A stretch of DNA of 64,000 bases from assembly GCA_003477405.1 (NCBI GenBank), contig QUDE01000012.1, forward strand, positions 26,570-90,569, written 5' to 3'. Source of the DNA: Ruminococcaceae bacterium AM07-15. GTDB taxonomy: Bacteria > Bacillota > Clostridia > Oscillospirales > Butyricicoccaceae. The notes under the pieces were generated by a model. The model saw only the letters and a program-made list of their open reading frames with translations, did no database searches and was not told the origin of the DNA. A program made the position numbers and the translations under genes. Shown piece by piece: positions 46,240 to 55,105 of the stretch (the stretch's first letter is position 1; each line of letters starts with the position of its first letter).

Positions 46240-47124
46240 ATGGAAAAGACGGCTCTTTCTCCGGAAGCGGAGAAATTTTTGTGGGAGAGCCAGCGCAATG
46301 AGCTCACCGAAAGCCTGATCTATGAGGGCATTGCCGCCCGGGAGAAAAATCCCAAAAATCAGGAAGTCCTTCGCAACATCGCTCATCAGGAGCGGGAGCA
46401 CGAGAAGATCTGGCGGTCTTACAGCGGCAAGGAAGTGGCGCCCGACCGGAAAAAGGCCTTTTTCTATTTGCTGCTCAGCCGTATTCTGGGCTTTACCTTT
46501 GTACTGAAAAAGATGGAGAAGGGGGAGAATGCCGCCACCCGGAAATATGCCCAGGTGATGGAGCAGATCCCCCAGGCCGAGACCATCTCCCAGGAGGAGG
46601 AAAAGCACGAGCAGGAGCTTTTGGAAATGCTGGACGAAGAGCGGCTCCAATATGTGGGCAGCATGGTGCTGGGGCTCAACGACGCCTTGGTGGAACTCAC
46701 CGGCACCATTGCCGGTATGACCTTTGCCTTGATGAACACCCGTCTGGTGGCCCTTTCCGGGATCATCACCGGAGTGTCGGCCACATTGTCCATGGCGGCC
46801 AGCAACTATCTGGCCCAGCGGGCCGAGGGCAGCGACGACGCTTTCCGCTCCAGTCTGTATACCGGCGTGGCCTATCTGGTGACGGTGGCCATTCTGGTGC
46901 TGCCCTTCCTGCTTTTCCCCACGGGAATGTATCTCCCGGCCCTTTTCACCATGCTCTGCAGCGTCATTGTGATCATTCTGGCCTTTAATTACTACATTTC
47001 GGTGGCCAAATCCCTGCCGTTTCTGCGCCGGTTCGGGGAGATGGCGGCCATCAGCCTGTCGGTGGCAGCCATCAGCTTTGTCATCGGCCTTGTGGTGAAA
47101 AAGTTCCTGGGGATCGATATCTAA
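46240..47124 (+). CDS. Ferritin-like / VIT1 (CCC1) fusion membrane protein
   Basis: 294 residues. Residues about 10-140 form a rubrerythrin/ferritin-like four-helix unit with ExxH elements (AHQEREHEKIWRSY, QEEEKHEQELLEML). The C-terminal half is a VIT1/CCC1 transporter domain with GLNDALVELTGTIAGMTFAL and about five helices. Such fusions (MbfA-like) move iron or manganese out of the cytosol or into a compartment. GAAAAGGAGAG precedes the ATG. Confidence 0.88.
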   Translation: MEKTALSPEAEKFLWESQRNELTESLIYEGIAAREKNPKNQEVLRNIAHQEREHEKIWRSYSGKEVAPDRKKAFFYLLLSRILGFTFVLKKMEKGENAATRKYAQVMEQIPQAETISQEEEKHEQELLEMLDEERLQYVGSMVLGLNDALVELTGTIAGMTFALMNTRLVALSGIITGVSATLSMAASNYLAQRAEGSDDAFRSSLYTGVAYLVTVAILVLPFLLFPTGMYLPALFTMLCSVIVIILAFNYYISVAKSLPFLRRFGEMAAISLSVAAISFVIGLVVKKFLGIDI

Positions 47125-47165
47125 GATAAATACCATGATTTCAGCATAAGATTCGGAGAGAGTGT

Positions 47166-48722
47166 ATGACTATTTTGGAAACCATTTTCATGGCGGTGCT
47201 GGCTTTGGCGGCAGCCGGAGTAGGGGCGGTGTATTTCGTCCATATGCTCCAGCTATGTTCCTATCAGTTCGGCCAGTACCGGCATTATCTGCAAAAGAAC
47301 ACCAAAAGCATTTTCAGCCTGCGCCGGCTGGAAAGCCTGCTTTTGCTGCTGCCCTGGATCCTGAGCCAGGGCCGGGCCGATCGGGGCGCTTATTATGGGG
47401 TGATGCTCTTAGGGTACTGCGTGCTCAACCGGCCAAAGAAGGCCAAAAAGCCGCTGGTGTATACCGCCCGGGTCAAGCGGTTGCTGGGAACTTCGGCGGT
47501 GCTCTATGTGCTGGCCCTGATCCCTGGTCTGCTCCTGCCCTATGGTATGGCCATTTTCGGTGTTGTGCTGCTGTGTACACCGCTGGTGGTGCTGCTGGCA
47601 AACTTCATCAACACCCCTGTGGAAAAAATGGTGGCCCGCTATTATGTGGAGGACGCCCGGAAAAAGCTTCAGAGCATGCCCGATCTCACCGTGATAGGCG
47701 TCACCGGAAGCTTTGGCAAAACCAGCACCAAGTATTTTCTCAACACCCTTCTTTCCACCAAGTACCATGTGCTCATGACCCCGGGCAACTATAACACCAC
47801 CCTGGGCGTGGTGCGCACCGTGCGGGAGATGCTTTCACCCACCCATCAGATCTTCCTCTGTGAGATGGGCGCCCGGCACAAGGGGGATATCAAGGAGATC
47901 TGCGATCTGGTCCATCCCCGCTATGGCATTATCACCGCCATTGGGGAGCAGCATCTGGAGAGCTTCGGCACGGTGGACACCATCATCGACACCAAGTTTG
48001 AGCTGTATGATGCCATTCCAGCCGATGGATTGTGCTTTTTGAATGAGGACAACGAATATATCGCCACCCGGAAAGTGGGAAGCAATGTGGTCCGCTACGG
48101 CCTGGAAGGGGAGAGGGACTACAAAGCCAGCGATATCACCGTCACCCAGAGTGGCACCGAGTTTACCGTCTCTGCCCCCGGCGGAGAGAGTTTCCGCTAT
48201 AAAACCCGGCTGCTGGGCGAGCACAATGTGCAGAATATCACCGCCGCCATCGCCGTGTGTCATAAACTGGGCATTTCCCTGGAGGAACTCCAGCCGGCCG
48301 TGCGCCGTCTGGAACCGGTGCCCCATCGGATGCAGCTGATCCGGGGCGGAAGCAACTATACCGTCATCGACGATGCCTATAACTCCAACCCCAAGGGGGC
48401 CCAGGCTGCGCTGCGCACTCTGTCCATGTGTCAGGGACTGCGGATTCTGGTGACCCCCGGCATGGTGGAGCTGGGAGAGCGGGAGTTTGATCTCAACTTC
48501 CAGTTTGGCAAACAGGCGGCGGCTTGCTGCGATTATGTGGCCCTGGTCAATCCCCGTCAGGCCGAGCCCATCCGTCAGGGTCTGCTGGCAGCCGAGTTCC
48601 CCGAGGAAAAGATGCTGGTGGCCGATACCTTGCAGCAGGCGCTGGCTTTTGCCCAAAGCTGCGGCCAGCCCGGTGAGCCCCGGTTTGTGCTGTTGGAAAA
48701 CGACCTGCCGGACAACTATTAA
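47166..48722 (+). CDS. Membrane-anchored MurF-like Mur ligase
   Basis: 518 residues. The first 150 or so contain about four hydrophobic helices (MAVLALAAAGVGAVYFVHML, LLLLLPWILSQ, LLGTSAVLYVLALIPGLLLP, FGVVLLCTPLVVLLANFI). The Mur ligase central domain starts near residue 175 with the P-loop GVTGSFGKTSTK, then LCEMGARHKGDI, HNVQNITAAIAV and the C-terminal IDDAYNSNPKGAQAAL, the MurF signature. The usual N-terminal UDP-sugar domain of MurF is replaced by the membrane part. Next gene is ddl, whose product D-Ala-D-Ala is the MurF substrate. Confidence 0.82.
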   Translation: MTILETIFMAVLALAAAGVGAVYFVHMLQLCSYQFGQYRHYLQKNTKSIFSLRRLESLLLLLPWILSQGRADRGAYYGVMLLGYCVLNRPKKAKKPLVYTARVKRLLGTSAVLYVLALIPGLLLPYGMAIFGVVLLCTPLVVLLANFINTPVEKMVARYYVEDARKKLQSMPDLTVIGVTGSFGKTSTKYFLNTLLSTKYHVLMTPGNYNTTLGVVRTVREMLSPTHQIFLCEMGARHKGDIKEICDLVHPRYGIITAIGEQHLESFGTVDTIIDTKFELYDAIPADGLCFLNEDNEYIATRKVGSNVVRYGLEGERDYKASDITVTQSGTEFTVSAPGGESFRYKTRLLGEHNVQNITAAIAVCHKLGISLEELQPAVRRLEPVPHRMQLIRGGSNYTVIDDAYNSNPKGAQAALRTLSMCQGLRILVTPGMVELGEREFDLNFQFGKQAAACCDYVALVNPRQAEPIRQGLLAAEFPEEKMLVADTLQQALAFAQSCGQPGEPRFVLLENDLPDNY

Positions 48723-48817
48723 GCCGTGCCCTTTTTTTCCGGAGAGATTTGTGGTATCATCTCTAGGGCAGCAATCAGGAAAAATAAAAACTGTTTGCAA
48801 TAATAATTATTTTTAAA

Positions 48818-48837
48818 ACAAATAGTGAACTATTTGT
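48818..48837 (+). promoter_or_regulatory. Palindrome upstream of ddl
   Basis: ACAAATAG (48818-48825), TGAA, CTATTTGT (48830-48837): a perfect eight-base inverted repeat in an AT-rich leader. Could be an operator; no regulator gene is adjacent. Confidence 0.35.
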
Positions 48838-48863
48838 CTGCGATGGAAACGGAGAGGATTGGT

Positions 48864-50060
48864 ATGAAGATTCGCGTGGGCGTCTTTTTTGGCGGCAAAA
48901 GCGTGGAGCACGAGGTCTCGGTGATCTCGGCCATGCAGGCCATTGCCGCTTTGGATCAGGAGAAATACGAAGCGGTGCCCATTTATATCACAAAGGACAA
49001 CAAATTCTATACCGGTCCTCATATGGGCCAGATCGACACCTATAAGGACATCCCGGCGGCTTTGAAGCAGGCCACCCGGGTGGTGCTGGTGGGCGGAGAA
49101 AACACCGCCACCCTTCAGTGCTATCCTCCCAAGAAGCTGGGAAACAGCACTGTGGGAGAGATCGATGTGATCCTGCCCGTGACCCACGGCACCAATGTGG
49201 AAGACGGCGCCTTGCAGGGCTTCTTTGAATATCTGAACATTCCCTATGCCGGGTGCGATGTGTGTGCTTCGGCAGTGGGTATGGACAAATGGGCCATGAA
49301 ATCCCTGTTCAAAAGCGCCGGCCTGCCGGTGGTGGAGGGAATTCTGACCCACAAGAAAAAGTGGTTCCATGACACCGAGGCAGAGGTTCAGCGGGTGGAG
49401 GCCGTCTGCGGCGGCTATCCGGTGGTGGTCAAACCGGTGAACCTGGGCAGCAGCATCGGCATCAGCAAGGCCAGAGACCGGCAGCAGCTGGAGGAGGCGG
49501 TGGAGACCGCCATGGAATATGCCGATCGGGTGATCGTGGAGACCTGCGTTGCCAACCTGCGGGAGATCAACTGCTCGGTGCTGGGCGATCTGGACGAGTG
49601 CCAGAGCTCGGTGTGCGAAGAGCCGCTCAATGCCACCGACATCCTCACCTTTGGGGATAAATACGAAAGCGGTTCCAAGGGTTCTTCCAAGGGAATGGAG
49701 AGCCTGAGCCGGAAGATCCCTGCCGATCTGCCGGAAGATGTGACCGAGAAGATCCAGCATCTGGCCGCCGAGGCCTTCCGGGCTATCAACGGCAACGGCG
49801 TGGCCCGCATCGACTTTATGATGAACAATGAGACCGGTGAGGTCTTTATCAATGAGATCAACACCATTCCCGGCTCCCTGGCCTTCTATCTGTGGCAGGA
49901 AAGCGGCATTGCCTTTGATGAGTTGCTGGACAAAATGATCTGGCTGGCCATCAAGCGGAAGCGGGAAAAGGATGCGCTGACGGTGACTTTTGACACCAAT
50001 ATTTTGTCCAACAACGCCTTGGGCGGTTCCAAAGGCGGTAAGATGGGCAGCAAACGGTAA
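48864..50060 (+). CDS. ddl: D-alanine--D-alanine ligase
   Basis: 398 residues, ATP-grasp enzyme making the D-Ala-D-Ala dipeptide for peptidoglycan. VFFGGKSVEHEVSVISAMQ at the N terminus, VVVKPVNLGSSIGISKA (ATP-grasp), and VARIDFMMNN with NEINTIPGSLAFYLW at the metal site. The omega-loop region (around FGDKYESGSKGSSKG) is longer and Ser/Gly-rich than the usual FYDYEAKY form, so I cannot exclude altered acceptor preference. ATG 48864 has GGAGAGG upstream. Downstream of the MurF-like gene. Confidence 0.93.
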   Translation: MKIRVGVFFGGKSVEHEVSVISAMQAIAALDQEKYEAVPIYITKDNKFYTGPHMGQIDTYKDIPAALKQATRVVLVGGENTATLQCYPPKKLGNSTVGEIDVILPVTHGTNVEDGALQGFFEYLNIPYAGCDVCASAVGMDKWAMKSLFKSAGLPVVEGILTHKKKWFHDTEAEVQRVEAVCGGYPVVVKPVNLGSSIGISKARDRQQLEEAVETAMEYADRVIVETCVANLREINCSVLGDLDECQSSVCEEPLNATDILTFGDKYESGSKGSSKGMESLSRKIPADLPEDVTEKIQHLAAEAFRAINGNGVARIDFMMNNETGEVFINEINTIPGSLAFYLWQESGIAFDELLDKMIWLAIKRKREKDALTVTFDTNILSNNALGGSKGGKMGSKR

Positions 50061-50069
50061 AATCATGGC

Positions 50070-50094
50070 AAAAGGGCGGCTCAGGCCGCCCTTT
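50070..50094 (+). terminator. Terminator-like hairpin after ddl
   Basis: AAAGGGCGGC, loop TCAG, GCCGCCCTTT; the T run is short. Confidence 0.65.
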
Positions 50095-50114
50095 CCAGAG
50101 GAAGTGGGGATAAT

Positions 50115-50816
50115 ATGGATCTGAACAAGCTGGAAGAAGCACTGGAACAGGACCGGCTGTGCCATATCGATATGATCGACTGCATTCGCCGGGGTTTTGC
50201 CCAGGTGGAAAAGTGGGATGAGCGGGGTGTGCTGCTGTATAACACCGGCTGCAACCAATACCATCTCACGGCAAAGGACCCCTCCTTTTTGGAGGAAGCG
50301 GTGGCGCTGTGCCGCCCTGGCCGGACACTGGTATGCCATCAGGAGGAATATGTTCCCCAAGCGGTGAGCCGCCTGGGTCTGAACCGGATGGATTTTTACC
50401 ACGGTGTCTATTCCCACTCTGCCCCGCCGCCTCAAAGGGGAGAGGAGCCTGTGATCCGCACGCTGGACCCCTCCTGGCTGGATCAGGTGTCCCCCCATTA
50501 CTACGCCGACAGCGAACGGGCTATGCTGGCCCGCACACTGGCTCGGGGAGAGATCTTTGGTGCCTTTAAAGAGGAAAAGCTGGCCGGGTTCATCGGCTGC
50601 CACGAAGAGGGCACTTATGGCATTCTGGAAGTGATGCCCGATTTCCGCCGGCAGGGCATTGGCTATGCCTTGGAGCGCCATGTGATTGGCTGGCTGCTGG
50701 AGCGGGGGAGAATCCCCTATTGCCAGATCCGGCCGGACAACAAAGCCTCCCTTTCTTTGCAGAATCGACTGGGACTGGAGCTGTCTCCCCGGGTGGTCCA
50801 TTGGCTGTTTCCCTGA
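50115..50816 (+). CDS. GNAT family N-acetyltransferase
   Basis: 233 residues; the GNAT domain occupies the C-terminal half, with EVMPDFRRQGIGYALERHVI carrying the acetyl-CoA pyrophosphate loop (RRQGIG) and a final IRPDNKASLSLQNRLGLELS strand-helix. The N-terminal 110 residues are a degenerate first GNAT unit. Substrate unknown. AGAGGAAGTGGGG precedes the ATG at 50115. Confidence 0.88.
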   Translation: MDLNKLEEALEQDRLCHIDMIDCIRRGFAQVEKWDERGVLLYNTGCNQYHLTAKDPSFLEEAVALCRPGRTLVCHQEEYVPQAVSRLGLNRMDFYHGVYSHSAPPPQRGEEPVIRTLDPSWLDQVSPHYYADSERAMLARTLARGEIFGAFKEEKLAGFIGCHEEGTYGILEVMPDFRRQGIGYALERHVIGWLLERGRIPYCQIRPDNKASLSLQNRLGLELSPRVVHWLFP

Positions 50817-50828
50817 TGGGAAACAGAC

Positions 50829-50940
50829 CTTTCCACAAGATAGTCACAGGTTGTCCCCAAGTTATGCACAGATTCCACAGGTTTATCCACAACCTGTTGG
50901 GAAAACCGGTGGAAAAATACAAAAAGTTATATCAAATGTA
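50829..50940. other. Second DnaA-box region upstream of rpmH
   Basis: The gene-free stretch 50817-51144 begins with DnaA-box-like sites: CTTTCCACA (50829), TTATGCACA (50862-50870, one mismatch) and TTATCCACA (50883-50891, perfect), with ACAGGTTGT facing ACAACCTGT as a dyad. An AT-rich run (about 50925-50990) follows. It looks like the rpmH side of a classical Firmicutes origin. Confidence 0.6.
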
Positions 50941-51020
50941 AATATAACAAAAAATACAAAACAAGGGGATAATTTCTTTCCAAAAAGCCAGAATATTAGG
51001 CAAAGGATGGCTTTTTGAGG

Positions 51021-51050
51021 TTGACAGAAAGGCCCCCGGCACATTATAAT
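51021..51050 (+). promoter_or_regulatory. rpmH promoter
   Basis: TTGACA (51021-51026), 18-base spacer, TATAAT (51045-51050); both hexamers are perfect consensus. The start codon is 95 bases downstream. Confidence 0.85.
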
Positions 51051-51144
51051 ACAAAGTGCGCAGTTGTCGTAGGCAGCGGCATGCGTCTGAGAACATCAGG
51101 CTTATGCCGGTGTCTTACCTAAAATCATTGGGGAGGTGAGCCAA

Positions 51145-51279
51145 ATGCTGAGAACATACCAGCCGAAGAAGCGCCAGCGCAGCAAGGAACATGGCTTTAT
51201 GAAGAGAATGAAGACCAGAAACGGCAGAAAGGTTCTGGCCAGAAGACGGGCCAAGGGCAGAGTACGGCTTTCTCACTAA
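51145..51279 (+). CDS. rpmH: 50S ribosomal protein L34
   Basis: 44 residues, extremely basic: [20 protein letters not shown] and [16 protein letters not shown]. Standard length and the usual gene before rnpA. GGGGAGGTGAG lies upstream of the ATG. Confidence 0.98.
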   Translation: MLRTYQPKKRQRSKEHGFMKRMKTRNGRKVLARRRAKGRVRLSH

Positions 51280-51283
51280 AAAC

Positions 51284-51306
51284 TAAGACCGCGCCATGCG
51301 GTCTTA
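51284..51306 (+). terminator. Attenuator-like hairpin between rpmH and rnpA
   Basis: TAAGACCGC and GCGGTCTTA pair around GCCAT, followed by AATTTTAAT; likely lowers rnpA transcription relative to rpmH. Confidence 0.6.
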
Positions 51307-51331
51307 AATTTTAATACCGAGGCTTTTCATT

Positions 51332-51673
51332 ATGCAGCATACCCAGTCCCTTTGTGAAAATAACCGGTTCCGGGCCCTCTATGCCAGGGGGAAATCGGCG
51401 GCGGCCCCCAGTCTGGTGGTCTATGCCAGAAAGAACCGGCTCAAAACCATCAGCCGCATGGGGATCACCTGCAGCGTCAAGCTGGGGGGCGCGGTGCAGC
51501 GCAATCGGATGCGCCGCCGGATTCGGGAGGCCTATCGCCTTCAGGAGAGCCAGTTTGCCCCGGGCTATGATATCGTCATCGTGGCCAGGTCCCGGTGTAT
51601 GAAATGTTCCTTTGCTGCTTTGCAGCGGGATATGATGGAGCTGTTTTCCAAACTGGGCCTTTTGAAAAAGTGA
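51332..51673 (+). CDS. rnpA: Ribonuclease P protein component
   Basis: 113 residues; binds RNase P RNA and tRNA leaders. Family core: [20 protein letters not shown] (the RNR motif) preceded by [20 protein letters not shown]. It follows rpmH and overlaps nothing; yidD starts two bases later. GAGG lies about nine bases before the ATG. Confidence 0.96.
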   Translation: MQHTQSLCENNRFRALYARGKSAAAPSLVVYARKNRLKTISRMGITCSVKLGGAVQRNRMRRRIREAYRLQESQFAPGYDIVIVARSRCMKCSFAALQRDMMELFSKLGLLKK

Positions 51674-51674
51674 A

Positions 51675-51887
51675 ATGAAAAATCTGGTACTTGCGCTCAT
51701 ACGGTTTTACAGAAGGCGGCTGTCCGGGCTGAAACGGGCCCCGACCTGCCGCTTTATTCCCACCTGCTCTCAATACGCCTTGGAGGCGATTGAGAAATAC
51801 GGCCTTTTGAAGGGCGGCGCCCTGGCTCTGTGGCGCATATTGCGCTGCAACCCGTTTTGCAGGGGCGGATATGATCCGGTGCCGTAA
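51675..51887 (+). CDS. yidD: Membrane protein insertion efficiency factor YidD
   Basis: 70 residues. [20 protein letters not shown] and [20 protein letters not shown] with the invariant Cys residues and [14 protein letters not shown]. Peripheral membrane helper of YidC. Located one base after the rnpA stop. Confidence 0.97.
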   Translation: MKNLVLALIRFYRRRLSGLKRAPTCRFIPTCSQYALEAIEKYGLLKGGALALWRILRCNPFCRGGYDPVP

Positions 51888-51961
51888 CAAAAGAGTGTCC
51901 GTCCCTCTGCCGGGGATGGGCCTTTGACAGGATTCTGCAATTTGGCAGAAGGAGAAGATCT

Positions 51962-52957
51962 ATGCTTGATTTTATAGCGGTCCCTTTCGGATACGTTATG
52001 CGCTTTATCTATGAAGGGGTGGGCAGTTACGGCCTTTCCATTATCCTCTTCACCCTTTTGACCCAGATCATCCTGCTCCCCTTTAACTGGAAACAGAAAA
52101 AGGGCATGATGGATGTGCAGCGCATCCAGCCCAAGATGCTGGAACTGCAAAAAAAGTACGCCAACAACCGGGAAAAATACGCTCAGGAAGTGCAGAAGCT
52201 TTATGATGAGGAAGGGGTCAGCCCCCTGTCCGGCTGTCTGCCCATGCTGCTGACGCTGCCCATCATGATGGGTCTTTATTATGTGGTGGCCCAGCCTCTG
52301 CGGTACTTCATGGGCCTGAGCACCGAAGAAATCGCCAAGATGGCCGAGCTTCTGAACATCGAAGGTCAGAGCACCATTCAGATGCAGGCCCAGGTGGTGG
52401 CCCAGTATTTCGATAATTTCAACCTGCTCAGCCAGCATTTTGATGGGCTGATGAAGGTGGATTTCAATTTCCTGGGCATCAATCTGGCGTTGACCCCGTC
52501 TTTTAAGGAATTCAACATTTTGTGGGTTGTGCCCATTTTGTCGGGCGCTACCGCCTTTTTGCAAAGCTATGTCATGCGCCTGATGCAGAAGCGTCAGGGG
52601 GTGGTGCAGGATGCTTCGGCCAATGCCTCCGCCGCCATGATGAATGTGATGATGCCGGCTATGTCCATCTATTTCGGCTTTATCCTTCCCGCCGGTCTGG
52701 GGGTCTACTGGATCTCCCGCAACATCTTTTCCGTGATCCAGGAGCTGATCCTCACCCCGTACTTTATCAAGAAGGGCCGGGAGAAGGAAGCTCAGATGAT
52801 CGCCGAGCAGGAAGAGAAAAAGAAGCTCCGCCAGGAACAAATGGCCCAGCGGCGGCTGGAACAGAGCCAGCAGGCCAAATCGGGCAAGGAAAAGGGCAAG
52901 CAGTCTGGAAAGACCAAGGAAACAAAGGACTCCTCCCAGGACGATGAGCAAGTTTAA
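51962..52957 (+). CDS. yidC: Membrane protein insertase YidC (SpoIIIJ/OxaA type)
   Basis: 331 residues with five membrane segments. IILFTLLTQIILLPFNWKQK carries the conserved hydrophilic-groove Arg/Lys region, then LSGCLPMLLTLPIMMGLYYV and LPAGLGVYWISRNIFSVIQE. A long basic, Gln/Lys-rich C-terminal tail (KKLRQEQMAQRRLEQSQQ) would contact ribosomes. No cleavable lipobox is obvious. Sits between yidD and jag as usual. Confidence 0.95.
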   Translation: MLDFIAVPFGYVMRFIYEGVGSYGLSIILFTLLTQIILLPFNWKQKKGMMDVQRIQPKMLELQKKYANNREKYAQEVQKLYDEEGVSPLSGCLPMLLTLPIMMGLYYVVAQPLRYFMGLSTEEIAKMAELLNIEGQSTIQMQAQVVAQYFDNFNLLSQHFDGLMKVDFNFLGINLALTPSFKEFNILWVVPILSGATAFLQSYVMRLMQKRQGVVQDASANASAAMMNVMMPAMSIYFGFILPAGLGVYWISRNIFSVIQELILTPYFIKKGREKEAQMIAEQEEKKKLRQEQMAQRRLEQSQQAKSGKEKGKQSGKTKETKDSSQDDEQV

Positions 52958-52978
52958 AGTGCACAAAGGGTGTTTGAA

Positions 52979-53665
52979 ATGGTAAAAAGTGTAGAAGCAA
53001 AGGGCGAATCCATCGAAGCGGCGGTGGCCAATGCCCTTGCGCAGCTGGGGAAAGAACGGGACGATGTGACGGTAGAAGTGCTGGAAAAGGGCAAAAACGG
53101 CTTTTTCGGCATCGGCGCTCAGCCCGCTGTGGTGCGGGTGAGCTATGAGACTTCTCCCGCCGATACCGCCATCGACTTTTTGGAAGGGCTTCTCACCCGC
53201 TTTGGGGTGGAAGCTCAGGTGGAGTGCTCGGTGTGCCCCGAAGAAGAGACCATCCGTCTCAATCTGGTGGGCCAGAACATGGGCTCTGTCATCGGCCGGA
53301 GAGGAGATACTCTGGACGCCATCCAGTATCTCACCAACATCGTTGCCAATAAAAACGAGGAAAAGCGGTGGCACCTGGTGCTGGATACCGAAAACTATCG
53401 GGCCAAGCGGCAGGCTACCCTGGAGCGGCTTGCAGTGAATACTGCCCAGAAAGCCCTGCGTTATAAGCGCAGCATGGCTCTGGAGCCGATGAATCCTCAG
53501 GAGCGGCGGATCATCCATTCGGCCCTTCAGGATTATGAAGGGGTGAGCACCCATTCGGTGGGCGTGGAGCCCAATCGAAAGGTGATCGTGGTGCCGGAAG
53601 GCGCCCGGGAAAACCGGGGCGGCGGCCGTCCCAATAAAGGCGGACGGGGCCGTCAGGACCAATAA
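52979..53665 (+). CDS. jag: RNA-binding protein KhpB/Jag (EloR)
   Basis: 228 residues: Jag-N domain (VEAKGESIEAAVANALAQLG), KH domain with LVGQNMGSVIGRRGDTLDAI and R3H domain with MNPQERRIIHSALQDYEGVS. RNA chaperone linked to cell elongation. ATG 52979 has AAAGGG eight bases upstream; a GTG at 52970 overlaps it. Gly/Arg-rich tail. Confidence 0.95.
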   Translation: MVKSVEAKGESIEAAVANALAQLGKERDDVTVEVLEKGKNGFFGIGAQPAVVRVSYETSPADTAIDFLEGLLTRFGVEAQVECSVCPEEETIRLNLVGQNMGSVIGRRGDTLDAIQYLTNIVANKNEEKRWHLVLDTENYRAKRQATLERLAVNTAQKALRYKRSMALEPMNPQERRIIHSALQDYEGVSTHSVGVEPNRKVIVVPEGARENRGGGRPNKGGRGRQDQ

Positions 53666-53679
53666 CCAAGTGACCCAGA

Positions 53680-53715
53680 GGGGCGCGGGGCTTTAACGCC
53701 CCCGCCCCCTTTTTT
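53680..53715 (+). terminator. Terminator after jag
   Basis: GGGGCGCGGGGC, loop TTTAAC, GCCCCCGCCCC then TTTTTT; separates jag from mnmE. Confidence 0.85.
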
Positions 53716-53739
53716 CTGCATCGGAAAGGAGAAAGCACC

Positions 53740-55095
53740 ATGATGGAAGATACCATCGCCGCCTATTCCGGCGGTACATTGCCAGGGGCCATCGGTATCT
53801 GCCGCATCAGCGGTCCCCAGGCCTTTGCTTTGGCCGATGACCTGTTTTTCCCCACCAAAGGGGGGAAGATGAGCCAGGGGCCTTTTTACACCATGCGTTA
53901 TGGTCAGGTGCGGGCCGGGGACGGCCGGGCCCTGGATCTGTGTCTGGCCTGCTGCTATCCCGGGCCGTCCAGCTATACCGGTGAGGATCTGCTGGAGATC
54001 TTCTGCCATGGCTCCCAGGCAGTGGTGGCCTGTATTCTGGAGCGGGCTATGGAACTGGGTGCCCGTCCGGCTCAGGCGGGGGAATTCACCAAGCGGGCCT
54101 TTTTGGCCGGAAAGCTGGATCTCACCGGCGTGGAGGCCGTGGCCGATCTCATCGAGTCCCAGTCGGCCGCCGCTGCCAAGAATGCAGCCTCTTTGCTGCA
54201 AGGGGGGATCTCCCGGCCCATCCGTCAGATGCGGGAAAAGATCTTTCAGCAGCTGACCCATTTTTATGCCGTGTGCGATTATCCCGATGAGGATCTGGAC
54301 CCCTTTGTCAACGAAGAGGCCCGGAAGGTGCTGGAGGAGTGCACCGCAGAGTTGGACAAGCTCTACCAGGGCTTCCAGCGGGGAAGAGTGTTGAAGGAAG
54401 GACTGCCGGTGACCATCCTGGGCCGGCCCAATGTGGGAAAATCCTCCTTGCTCAACAGCCTGGCCGGGTATGAGCGGGCCATTGTCACCGACGAGGCAGG
54501 CACCACACGGGATGTGGTCACCGAATCGGTGCGCTGCGGGGATACCGTGTTGCGGCTGTCCGATACAGCCGGATTACGGGAGACCTCCAGCCAGGCGGAA
54601 AAGATGGGCATTGACAAGGCTCGGGAGAGCGCCCGGGAAAGCCGGCTGGTGCTTTGTGTCTTTGACGGTTCTTCTCCTTTGACCGAGGAGGACCGTCAGG
54701 TGATGGAAACCGCCCAGGGATTGGAGCGGGCCGCTATCTTGAACAAATGGGATAAGGGGGCCTTGGATTTCCCGGAAGTGGAACAGGCTTTCCCCAAGGT
54801 ATTCCGCCTGTCGGCCAAAACCGGGGAAGGCGTATCGGAACTTTGCCAGTGGCTGGCGGGACTGACCCAGGGAGAAGGGGAGACCTTGGTGACCAGCGCC
54901 CGGCAGGCGGCCCTGCTGGGCAAGGCGGCGGAAAGCTGCCGCATGGCTGCCCAAAGTGCTGCCATGGGCTTTACCGCCGATGCTTTTCTGGCCGATGGGG
55001 AAGAGGCTGTACGGCTTTTGGATGAAGTGCTGGGAGATGCGGTGAGCGAGGATATCGTCCACGGTATTTTCTCCCGGTTTTGCGTAGGAAAATAG
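53740..55095 (+). CDS. mnmE: tRNA modification GTPase MnmE
   Basis: 451 residues. With MnmG it makes the carboxymethylaminomethyl group on U34 of tRNA. N-terminal folate-binding domain (DTIAAYSGGTLPGAIGICRI), helical domain, G domain with VTILGRPNVGKSSLLNSL, DTAG and NKWD, and the C-terminal Cys motif FCVGK. GGAAAGGAG precedes the tandem ATG codons. Confidence 0.97.
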   Translation: MMEDTIAAYSGGTLPGAIGICRISGPQAFALADDLFFPTKGGKMSQGPFYTMRYGQVRAGDGRALDLCLACCYPGPSSYTGEDLLEIFCHGSQAVVACILERAMELGARPAQAGEFTKRAFLAGKLDLTGVEAVADLIESQSAAAAKNAASLLQGGISRPIRQMREKIFQQLTHFYAVCDYPDEDLDPFVNEEARKVLEECTAELDKLYQGFQRGRVLKEGLPVTILGRPNVGKSSLLNSLAGYERAIVTDEAGTTRDVVTESVRCGDTVLRLSDTAGLRETSSQAEKMGIDKARESARESRLVLCVFDGSSPLTEEDRQVMETAQGLERAAILNKWDKGALDFPEVEQAFPKVFRLSAKTGEGVSELCQWLAGLTQGEGETLVTSARQAALLGKAAESCRMAAQSAAMGFTADAFLADGEEAVRLLDEVLGDAVSEDIVHGIFSRFCVGK

Positions 55096-55105
55096 GAGAA
55101 CAGTC

